64,000 nt of DNA from DATARR01 sp034666985 (GTDB lineage: Bacteria > Acidobacteriota > Thermoanaerobaculia > Multivoradales > UBA5704), in contig JAXDKS010000012.1 in NCBI GenBank assembly GCA_034666985.1, positions 62,001 through 126,000 of the forward strand, given 5' to 3'. The notes under the pieces are model-generated. The model made no database searches, was not told the DNA's origin, and worked only from the letters and a program-made list of their open reading frames with translations. The translations under genes and the position numbers were made by a program. Shown here in pieces: positions 1 through 7,110 of the stretch (its first letter is position 1; each line of letters opens with the position of its first letter).

Positions 1-337
1 AGGAGCCGCCGGCGTCCGTGCTGCGCCAGAGCTGGCCGTCCACCGTCCAGGCCCAGAGGATCTGCGCGTCTGCCGGATCGACTCCCAGCGCGCTCACGGG
101 GCGTTCGAGCCCGATCTGGAGGCTGTGCCACGTCGAGCCGCCATCATCGCTGCGCCAGAGGTAGCTTCCCTCCGGTGCCGAGACCTGGGCGTAGACGACT
201 TCAGGAGCATCGGCCGTGAGGATGGCACCGGGCCGCACCGGGCTGCCGAGAGGCAACCAGCCGGCCGAGACGGGTACGGACGTCGCGAGCGCGAGGACCG
301 CGCAGAGCCAGCGATGGATCCCGGACCTGTATTTCAT
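1..337 (-). CDS. Exported BNR/Asp-box repeat protein (5' part only)
   Basis: The first 112 codons of a gene that runs off the left edge. The protein starts with a basic n-region and a hydrophobic stretch ending near VSA, a typical Sec signal peptide. Two Asp-box motifs follow (WRSDDGGSTW and WRSTDAGGS), as in BNR/sialidase-like and Vps10-like beta-propellers. These repeats are structural, so no substrate can be named; such proteins are usually exported or surface-located. It is the last gene of a long same-strand row, 37 bp after the aminotransferase. The start is the ATG at 337; no good Shine-Dalgarno sequence is visible. Confidence 0.75.
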   Translation of the reverse strand, partial: MKYRSGIHRWLCAVLALATSVPVSAGWLPLGSPVRPGAILTADAPEVVYAQVSAPEGSYLWRSDDGGSTWHSLQIGLERPVSALGVDPADAQILWAWTVDGQLWRSTDAGGS

Positions 338-374
338 CTTCAAAGCATACCGGATTTCGCCGGACTTGGCCGCG

Positions 375-1604
375 CTAGGCCCGGCCGCGCGACGATTTTT
401 GTGAATACTCGGCGAGCTTGGCGTAGGCCTCTTCCAGGACCTCTTCCTGCGGCAGGAAGACGATCCGCACGTGATTCATGTCCGGCTGGCCGAAGCCCGA
501 GCCGTGGACCATCACGACCCCGTAGTCGAGGATCATGTCGCGCACCAGCTCGACGTCCGTCAGATCGCCCAGGGAGAAGCGGGGAAAAGCGTAGAACGCC
601 CCACGGGGCGGCACGCAGCTCCAGCCCGGGATGGCGTTGAGCCGCGCCACCGTGAGGTCGCGCCGGCGGCGGAGGATGGCGCTGACCTCCGCGAGGTGGG
701 GGTTCGGCCCTTCGAGCGCCGGCTTGATGGCCCACTGCACGGGATGGCTCGCGCACAGACGCGCCCGCACCAGCCGCCCCATGGCGTCGATCAGCGGCGC
801 CAGGGCATCCTCCGGACCGGAGAGGATCGTCCAGCCCATGCGCAGCCCCGGACCGAGCCACACCTTGGAGAGGCCGGCGAAGGTGGCCACCGGCACGTCG
901 TCGCGCAGCGAGGCGGTGGAGACGAAGCCCGTGTCGCCGTCGATCAGCATGCGATCGTAGATCTCGTCGGAGAGGACCAGGAGCTGGTGCCGCGCCGCGA
1001 TCTCCAGCAGCACCTCCAGCGTCTCGCGGTCAGCCACCGATCCCGTGGGATTGTTGGGATTGATCACCACGATGGCGCGGGTGCCGGCATCCACCTGCCG
1101 TTCGATGTGGGCGAGGTCGGGCTGCCAGCCGTTCGACTCGTCGAGGTCGTAGGGCACGGGCCGGCCGCCGACCTTGGCCAGGACGGCCGAGTAGAGCGGG
1201 TAGCCGGGGCTCGGGACCAGCACCCCCTCGCCGGGCTCCAGCAGGGCGGTGAGCAGCAGCTCGATGGGCTCGGAGGCGCCATGGCCGATGAAGACCTCGC
1301 GCACGCCGCGGATCCCCTTGCGCTCCTCGGCGTCGCGGCGGATGGCCTCGAGCGCCTCGGGGATGCCCTCGGAGGCGGAGTAGGAGGTCTTGTTGTCCCG
1401 CAGCGCCTTGACGATGGCCTCGACCACCACCTCGGGGGTGCGGAAATCGAACTGGCAGGGGTCGCCGATGTTCAAGCTGATGATCTTGCGGCCGGCGGCC
1501 TCGGCCTGGCGGGCCAGGGCGACGACGTCGCGCACGGCGTAGGTGACGTCGTCGATCCGCCGGGCGGTGCGGATGGGAGGGAAGAGGGTGGTGGTAGCGC
1601 TCAT
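375..1604 (-). CDS. PLP-dependent aminotransferase, class I/II (AlaA/AspC-like)
   Basis: A 409-residue cytosolic fold-type I aminotransferase. Visible landmarks are NPNNPTG near residue 183, DEIYD at 213-217 and the pyridoxal-binding lysine K247 in the context GLSKVWLGPG, followed by the phosphate-binding RMGW. The overall pattern is closest to alanine/aspartate-type aminotransferases such as AlaA, which move amino groups between alanine or aspartate and 2-oxo acids; the exact substrate cannot be read from sequence. The ATG at 1604 opens a protein of normal family length. It lies 23 bp after the aldo/keto reductase, so the two are probably co-transcribed. Confidence 0.9.
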   Translation of the reverse strand: MSATTTLFPPIRTARRIDDVTYAVRDVVALARQAEAAGRKIISLNIGDPCQFDFRTPEVVVEAIVKALRDNKTSYSASEGIPEALEAIRRDAEERKGIRGVREVFIGHGASEPIELLLTALLEPGEGVLVPSPGYPLYSAVLAKVGGRPVPYDLDESNGWQPDLAHIERQVDAGTRAIVVINPNNPTGSVADRETLEVLLEIAARHQLLVLSDEIYDRMLIDGDTGFVSTASLRDDVPVATFAGLSKVWLGPGLRMGWTILSGPEDALAPLIDAMGRLVRARLCASHPVQWAIKPALEGPNPHLAEVSAILRRRRDLTVARLNAIPGWSCVPPRGAFYAFPRFSLGDLTDVELVRDMILDYGVVMVHGSGFGQPDMNHVRIVFLPQEEVLEEAYAKLAEYSQKSSRGRA

Positions 1605-1627
1605 GATGGGTCTCAGGGTGGGATTTC

Positions 1628-2626
1628 TCACAGGGCGGACGTGCCAGGCGGCACCAGCTCGTCGATGCGCGCCGCCTCCTCGCCGGTCAACTGGACGTCG
1701 AGAGCGCCCAGACTGTCCTCGAGCTGCTCCAGGGTGCGCGGACCGATGATGACAGAAGTCACGGCCGGATGGCGCAGGGCCCAGGCATTGGCGAGGCGGG
1801 CGAGGGAGACCCCCTTCCGCTCGGCGAGGGGAGCGAGCTGCTCCACGACGTCGAGGCGGCGCTGGAACTTGGGGTTCCCGATGTCGCCGACCCAGGTCTC
1901 GGAGCGCGTGCTGTCCTTGGGGTTGCCGGTCTCGCGGCGGTACTTGCCGGAGAGCCAGCCGCCTTCGAGGGGGCTCCAGACGATGTTGGCGAGGCCGAGC
2001 TTCCGGGTCATGGGGAAGTGCTCCAGCTCCATCGCCCGGCGCAGGATGCTGTAGGGCGGCTGCAGCGAGACGAACCGCTCCCAGCCGTGCCGCTCGCTGA
2101 TCCACAGGGTCTCCACGATCTCCCAGGCTGAGAAGCGCTTCTCCCACAGCGCCTCGCCGGCGTAGTGGTTGGTGGAGAGGCCGAGATAGCGCACCTTGCC
2201 CTGGCGCACGAGATCCGTCAGTGTCGAGAGGGTCTCCTCCATGGGGGTCGTCGGGTCCGGACGGTGGATCTGATAGAGGTCGATCACGTCCGTGCCGAGG
2301 CGGCGCAGGCTGTGCTCCACCTGCTCCTGAATGGCCTTGCGGGAGAGCCCCCGCTGGTTGGGGCCGGGCCCCACGGGCGCCCACACCTTGGTGGCGAGCA
2401 CAACCTCCTCACGGCGGTCCTTGAGAGCCTTGCCGACGATGATTTCGGACTCGCCTTCGGAGTAGCCATTGGCGGTGTCGATGAAGTTGATGCCAGCCTC
2501 CAGGGCGCGGTGGATGATGCGGATGCTTTCGTCGTGGTCCGCGTTGCCCCACTTGCCGAACATCATCGCCCCCAGGCAGAGCGGCGAGACCTTGAGGCCG
2601 GTGTGACCCAGATTCCGGTAGTCCAC
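1628..2626 (-). CDS. Aldo/keto reductase (NADPH-dependent)
   Basis: A 332-residue TIM-barrel oxidoreductase of the AKR superfamily. The catalytic tetrad is visible as D50, Y55, K80 and H121 (FIDTANGY, ATKVW, YQIHRP). Members reduce aldehydes and ketones with NADPH; the substrate is unknown. The length and the YRNLG..GLKVS opening fit the family, which supports the GTG at 2626 as start even though the upstream G-rich stretch is a weak ribosome-binding site. It sits 63 bp after the GGDEF/EAL gene and 23 bp before the aminotransferase on the same strand. Confidence 0.9.
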   Translation of the reverse strand: MDYRNLGHTGLKVSPLCLGAMMFGKWGNADHDESIRIIHRALEAGINFIDTANGYSEGESEIIVGKALKDRREEVVLATKVWAPVGPGPNQRGLSRKAIQEQVEHSLRRLGTDVIDLYQIHRPDPTTPMEETLSTLTDLVRQGKVRYLGLSTNHYAGEALWEKRFSAWEIVETLWISERHGWERFVSLQPPYSILRRAMELEHFPMTRKLGLANIVWSPLEGGWLSGKYRRETGNPKDSTRSETWVGDIGNPKFQRRLDVVEQLAPLAERKGVSLARLANAWALRHPAVTSVIIGPRTLEQLEDSLGALDVQLTGEEAARIDELVPPGTSAL

Positions 2627-2689
2627 GCTTTCAAACCCCCGTTCGAAGATGTCCGCCCGCCAGCGCGGTCATCCTATTATGATTACCCC

Positions 2690-4774
2690 CTACCCCGTCG
2701 CCTGGTATTCCGCCCGCCGGATGCGCTCGTCGACGCTGCCGTGGAGGATCATCTCCCGGCATTCGAAGGCGGGCAGGGGCGGGCTGAAGAGGTAGCCCTG
2801 GAAGCGGTGGCAGCCCAGGCCCTCCAGCCAGCGCCACTGCTCCAGGGTCTCCACCCCTTCGGCGATGACGCCGATCGCCAGGCTCACCGCCAGGGCGATC
2901 ACCGCCGCGGCCACCTCCTCGCTGCCGCGCCCCCGGCCGAGGGTGTGGACGAAGGAGCGGTCCACCTTCAGCGTGTCGATGGGGAAGGTGGTCAGGTAGG
3001 AGAGGGAGGAATAGCCGGTGCCGAAATCGTCGATAGCGATCCCGATGTCCAGGTCCTTGAGGTCGCGCAGCACGGCGAGCGTCGCTCCGGCGTTCTGCAT
3101 GGCGAGCGTCTCGGTGATCTCCAGCACCAGGGCCGCGGGGGGGAGGCCCGTCTCCGCCAGCACGCCCTGGATGCGCTCCAGCAGGTCCGGCTGCTGGAAG
3201 GAGCGGGGAGAGAGGTTCACCGCCAGCCGCAGCTCCCCGGCCCCCGCCTGCCGCCACTCCTGGATCTCCCGGCAGGCGTGGCGCAGCACCCAGAGGTCCA
3301 GGGGCACGGCGAGGCCCGAGACGTCCGCGAGCCACAGGAACTCGCCCGGCGTCATCAGCCCGCGCACCGGGTGGCGCCAGCGCAGCAGCGCCTCGACCCC
3401 GTCGAGCACGCGGCGCCTGCCGTCGAGCACCGGCTGGTAGAAGAGCACCAGCTCGCCGGGTCCCTGAGCCAGGGCCTTGCGCAGGTCCGCCTCCAGGGAG
3501 AGCTGCTCCAGGGTGTTGGAGTCCATGCTGGCGGCATAGATCTGATAGTCGTCCCGCCGCGTCTCCTTGGCCCGGTACATGGCGATCTCGGCCCGCTTGA
3601 GGAGGTCCTCGGCGTTGTCGCCGTCCTCCGGGAAGCGGCTGATGCCCAGGCTCGCCGTCAGGTAGATCTCCCGTCCCTGGAGGGCGAAGGGGAGGCGGAT
3701 GATCTCCAGCAGCTTCTCGGCGACGCGGAAGACCGCGGCCTCGCTCTCCGCCGACACGATCAGCACGGCGAACTCGTCCGCCGCCAGGCGCGCCAGCAGG
3801 TCGGCGTCCGGCAGGTGGGTGCGCAGCCGCTCGGCCACCGACTTCAGCAGCTCGTCGCCGTAGCGGTTGCCCAACGACTCGTTGACTTTCTTGAAGCGGT
3901 CGAGGTCGAGGAAGAGCACCGCCACCCGGTCGCCGCGGGCGGCCGTGCGCGCGAGAGCCGCAGCGAGCGACTGCACCAGCAGGTTGCGGTTCGGCAGGTC
4001 GGTGAGGACGTCGTGGTAGGCGAGGTGCTCGATGCGGTCCGAGGCGGCGAGCACCCGCTGCCGCTCGTCCTCCAGCAGCCAGACGACCATGCCGAGCCCG
4101 ATCAGCGCCTCGAGCAGGAAGTCGAACGGACCCAGGTAGACGACGTAGGACAGGGACTGCGGCAGGATGCGCGGGGCCAGGAGGATCAGCAGGTAGTGGA
4201 GCTGATGCAGCCCGAAGAGCAGGAAGGAGCCCGCCACCAGGCCGCGTCCCATCCCCGGCGCGGGAGCGCGGCTGCGGCGGCGACTGCGGCGACTGCGCCA
4301 GACGCCCCAACTCGCGGCGAGGAACGCCACTCCCTGGAAGAGCAGGCGCAGGCCCACCCGCGCCAGCTCCCGCGAGTGGGAGTCGCTGCCGAGCGACGCG
4401 AAGACCGAGACCAGGGCGAGGAGGGCCAGAGCACCGAGCACGGCCGTCCACAGCCGCGCCGGAAGCTCCTGGCCGGTGACCACCTCCCAGGTGCCGAACA
4501 GCAGCAGGACCGCCTGCCAGTAGCCCGCCACCAGCCAGAGGATGGAGACGGCGAGGCGCAGCGGCACCGACGCTCCCATGTGGGAGGAGACGAGCAGCAG
4601 CGCCACGGCGCCGCCGGCCTGGGCCACGGAGAAGGCCCACCAGCTCCAAGCCCAGGTGAGGAGATAGTGCCGCCCGTAGGTACGGTAGAAGCCCACCAGC
4701 ACCATCGCGAGGACGACGGCGCCGAGGGCCTGGGCGAGATTGCTTGTGAAGATCACAAGCGTGCCGCTGACCAT
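2690..4774 (-). CDS. Membrane GGDEF/EAL protein with degenerate GGDEF
   Basis: A 694-residue protein with about six hydrophobic helices in residues 1-230, a GGDEF domain (about 245-410) and a C-terminal EAL domain. The cyclase signature is degenerate: LAADEF stands where GGDEF is required, so cyclic-di-GMP synthesis is unlikely. The EAL domain keeps its key motifs (VEALLRW, EITET, DDFGTGYSSL, LKVDRSFV, AEGVET), so it probably hydrolyses cyclic-di-GMP, with the GGDEF part perhaps binding GTP as a regulator. A TAAGAT -10-like element lies 8 bases before the ATG, which hints at a leaderless transcript. The N-terminal membrane sensor matches no named domain I recognise. Confidence 0.88.
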   Translation of the reverse strand: MVSGTLVIFTSNLAQALGAVVLAMVLVGFYRTYGRHYLLTWAWSWWAFSVAQAGGAVALLLVSSHMGASVPLRLAVSILWLVAGYWQAVLLLFGTWEVVTGQELPARLWTAVLGALALLALVSVFASLGSDSHSRELARVGLRLLFQGVAFLAASWGVWRSRRSRRRSRAPAPGMGRGLVAGSFLLFGLHQLHYLLILLAPRILPQSLSYVVYLGPFDFLLEALIGLGMVVWLLEDERQRVLAASDRIEHLAYHDVLTDLPNRNLLVQSLAAALARTAARGDRVAVLFLDLDRFKKVNESLGNRYGDELLKSVAERLRTHLPDADLLARLAADEFAVLIVSAESEAAVFRVAEKLLEIIRLPFALQGREIYLTASLGISRFPEDGDNAEDLLKRAEIAMYRAKETRRDDYQIYAASMDSNTLEQLSLEADLRKALAQGPGELVLFYQPVLDGRRRVLDGVEALLRWRHPVRGLMTPGEFLWLADVSGLAVPLDLWVLRHACREIQEWRQAGAGELRLAVNLSPRSFQQPDLLERIQGVLAETGLPPAALVLEITETLAMQNAGATLAVLRDLKDLDIGIAIDDFGTGYSSLSYLTTFPIDTLKVDRSFVHTLGRGRGSEEVAAAVIALAVSLAIGVIAEGVETLEQWRWLEGLGCHRFQGYLFSPPLPAFECREMILHGSVDERIRRAEYQATG

Positions 4775-4814
4775 GTGAAGCTATCTTAGTGCATCAGGAA
4801 GAGAGCAAGCGAAC

Positions 4815-5771
4815 CTACGAGCGCAACAGGAAGAATCCCGCCAGGGCCAGCGCGATCACCAGGACCGCGAGCCCGATCCAGACGAGCGTCTTCTTGCCGC
4901 TCCCCTCACCGCCCCGCAGCAGCGAGCCGGCTTCGCGGATCTCGGTGAGCACCCGCAGGCTCAGGGTCTCCTCCAGCCGCTCCAGGGCGGCCAGCAGGTC
5001 GTTCGCGCTGGCGTAGCGCTCGTCGGGCCGGCGCGCCAGGCAGCGCAGGGCCACCACGTCCACCTGCGGCGGCAGCTCGGGGTTGAGCTGGCTCGGCAGG
5101 CCGAGCTTGGGGCCGGGCGAGCGGCCGGTGAGCATCTCGTGGAAGATGGCGCCGGCGGAGTAGAGGTCCGCGCGGGCGTCGACCGCGGCGCTGCCCTCCA
5201 GGATCTCGGGCGCCAGGTAGTAGAGGGCGCCGAGGCGGATCTCGCCGGTGGAGAGCGTGGCCGTGAGGTTCTGGCCCGAGATCGACTCGAAGCCGCTGAC
5301 CCCCAGGTCCGCCACTTTGACGGTGGCGAAGTCGGGCGAGATCAGGACGTTGCGCGGCGTCAGGCTGCGGTGCAGTTGGCCGTGCTGATGGGCGTGGGCC
5401 AGCCCCCGGCAGACGCCACGCATCACCGCGAAGGCCTCGGGCAGGGAGACGCGCCGCTGCTTCAAAACCCGATCGAGGGACGTCCCCTCCACCATCTCCA
5501 TGGCGAGGTAGAGCTGCTCGCCGTGCTGGCCCGTCCCCAGGACGCGCACCAGGTGCGGGTGCCGGGTGATCGGGGCCACCGTGGCCAGCTCGCGGTGGAA
5601 GCGCTCCACCGTGGCGGGATCGCCCGTGAGGCGGGGCGGGAAGAGCTTGAGGGCCACGGGGCGGCCCTTGGGATCCTCCCCCCGGTAGACGGTCGACTGC
5701 CCGGCCTTGCCGAGCAGCTCGCGCACGCGGTAGGGACCGATGGCGTCAGGAATTGGAGGTGGCTGTGGCAT
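4815..5771 (-). CDS. Ser/Thr kinase-like protein, predicted pseudokinase, C-terminal TM anchor
   Basis: A 318-residue protein kinase fold plus one C-terminal membrane helix (about 295-316) ending in LLRS. The ATP-site lysine is present (VALK, K42) and DFG reads DLG (D155). The catalytic loop is HRSLTPRN instead of HRDxKxxN: the catalytic aspartate is Ser136 and the loop lysine is also missing. The glycine loop is also altered (GKAGQS). The APE motif and the C-lobe are intact. From this pattern I infer a scaffold or ligand-binding pseudokinase rather than an active enzyme. It starts 12 bp after the MscS-FHA gene, so the two are almost certainly co-expressed; FHA domains bind phosphothreonine. 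Confidence 0.88.
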   Translation of the reverse strand: MPQPPPIPDAIGPYRVRELLGKAGQSTVYRGEDPKGRPVALKLFPPRLTGDPATVERFHRELATVAPITRHPHLVRVLGTGQHGEQLYLAMEMVEGTSLDRVLKQRRVSLPEAFAVMRGVCRGLAHAHQHGQLHRSLTPRNVLISPDFATVKVADLGVSGFESISGQNLTATLSTGEIRLGALYYLAPEILEGSAAVDARADLYSAGAIFHEMLTGRSPGPKLGLPSQLNPELPPQVDVVALRCLARRPDERYASANDLLAALERLEETLSLRVLTEIREAGSLLRGGEGSGKKTLVWIGLAVLVIALALAGFFLLRS

Positions 5772-5783
5772 CGCTCTCGAAGA

Positions 5784-7079
5784 TCAGTTGACCTCAAAGA
5801 TCATAACCGTGTCCCCGATCGCAATGCGATCGAAAGGCTTCAGAGCCGCCCGGGCCTCCAGCTTGCCGTTGACGCGGGTACCGTGGCTGCTGCCCAGATC
5901 GGTCATCACCCAGGAGCCGCCCTCCCAGGCGAGTTGGAGGTGCTCCTTGCTGGCGTTGGGATCGGTGAGTGGCAGGGCGCAGGCGCGGGAGCGGCCGACC
6001 AGGACCGGCTTGCCGCCGTCGAGGGCCACGGACCGGCCGCGCTCCGCCCCTTCGGCCACGTAGAGCCGGGCTGGCGGCGGGCCCTCCTGCGCCGCCTTCC
6101 GTGCCGCCGCGTGCCGTGGGTGCTCCGGCCGCGAGATCTCCAGCGTCTGGATGGGGTAGGGGATGACGATCCCTTCCTTGTGGAACTCCTCCCAGACGCG
6201 GGACCGCACGTCGCTCGCGATCTTCGGCCCCTGCGCCATGTCCTCGATCCAGATCCGCAGCTCGTAGAGGACGGCGCTGGGATCGAAGGAGAGGAGATAG
6301 ACGTCCGGCGCCGGCTTGTCCAGCACCCCCATCACGGCGGCGGCGCAGTCGAGCAGCACCCGGCGCACGTGGTACGGCGGCTCGTCGAAGTGGGCCGCCA
6401 CCTTGACCCGCTCCAGGTGCAGCGGGTGCGGATAGTAGAAGTTGAGCACCCGCTCGTCGGCCAGCTTGCTGTTGGGGATCACCAGGTTGTCGTTGTCCCG
6501 CGTCCGCAGGTGGGTGGTGCGCCAGGTGATGGCCATCACCCGCCCCTCCTGCTCGCCCACCCGGATCCAGTCGTTGATGCGGAACGGCTTTTCGACGCTG
6601 ATCACCAGGCCGGCGAAGAAGTTGCCGAGGATCGGCTGCAGCGCGAGGCCCAGCACCAGCGAGGTGACGGCGCTGGTGGCGATGAGCGGCGCCACGTCCA
6701 GCCTGGGGAAGGAAATGCGCAGCGTCACCAGGGCGGTGACCAGGTAGACGAGCAGCATGGTCACCGCCGGCAGCAGCGGCGGCAGGCGCATCCCCCGGCG
6801 GGCCGTGAGGTGCACCTCGAACAGGTACATCCCCAGGAGCCGGAAGACGGCGATCAACCCGAGGAAGAGACTGGCCCAGCCCAGGATCTCCGCCATCGCG
6901 GCCGACTGATAGGCGGGCTCGATGAGGCGGAAGACCTCCAGCGCCGCCACCCCGGCTCCCACGTAGAGCGGGAAGGCGAGCTGGCGCACCCAGAAGAAGC
7001 GCCGGCCGAACGCGGCCACGGCCACGATCAGCAGCGAGAGCAGGCCGGCGCTCCCCAGGACGGCGAGGGTCATCCGCAA
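5784..7079 (-). CDS. MscS-family mechanosensitive channel with C-terminal FHA domain
   Basis: A 431-residue inner-membrane protein. About four membrane helices lead into the MscS core: the pore-lining region around LGLALQPILGNFFAGL, the beta domain with FRINDWIRVGEQEG, then the alpha/beta vestibule. Residues from about 335 form an FHA domain (VGRSRACALPL, NASKEHLQL, SSHGTRVNG) with the GR, S..H and N residues that bind phosphothreonine peptides. MscS channels release solutes on osmotic downshock; the FHA tail suggests gating or tethering by a phosphoprotein. It lies between the CHAT protease (31 bp upstream) and the pseudokinase (12 bp downstream). The ATG at 7079 gives normal channel length. 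Confidence 0.9.
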   Translation of the reverse strand: MRMTLAVLGSAGLLSLLIVAVAAFGRRFFWVRQLAFPLYVGAGVAALEVFRLIEPAYQSAAMAEILGWASLFLGLIAVFRLLGMYLFEVHLTARRGMRLPPLLPAVTMLLVYLVTALVTLRISFPRLDVAPLIATSAVTSLVLGLALQPILGNFFAGLVISVEKPFRINDWIRVGEQEGRVMAITWRTTHLRTRDNDNLVIPNSKLADERVLNFYYPHPLHLERVKVAAHFDEPPYHVRRVLLDCAAAVMGVLDKPAPDVYLLSFDPSAVLYELRIWIEDMAQGPKIASDVRSRVWEEFHKEGIVIPYPIQTLEISRPEHPRHAAARKAAQEGPPPARLYVAEGAERGRSVALDGGKPVLVGRSRACALPLTDPNASKEHLQLAWEGGSWVMTDLGSSHGTRVNGKLEARAALKPFDRIAIGDTVMIFEVN

Positions 7080-7110
7080 GACGGCACCTCCAAAGAGATC
7101 AGGAAGGATT

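Noticed and set aside
375..2384. 669-codon reading that extends the aminotransferase upstream
   Set aside because: The extra N-terminal part is the aldo/keto reductase gene read in the wrong frame. The family N-terminus matches ATG 1604.
2165..4789. Very long open frame (874 codons) on the plus strand
   Set aside because: It is antisense to the GGDEF/EAL and aldo/keto reductase genes, whose domains are unmistakable. High GC leaves long shadow frames open; its sequence is low complexity and has no ribosome-binding site.
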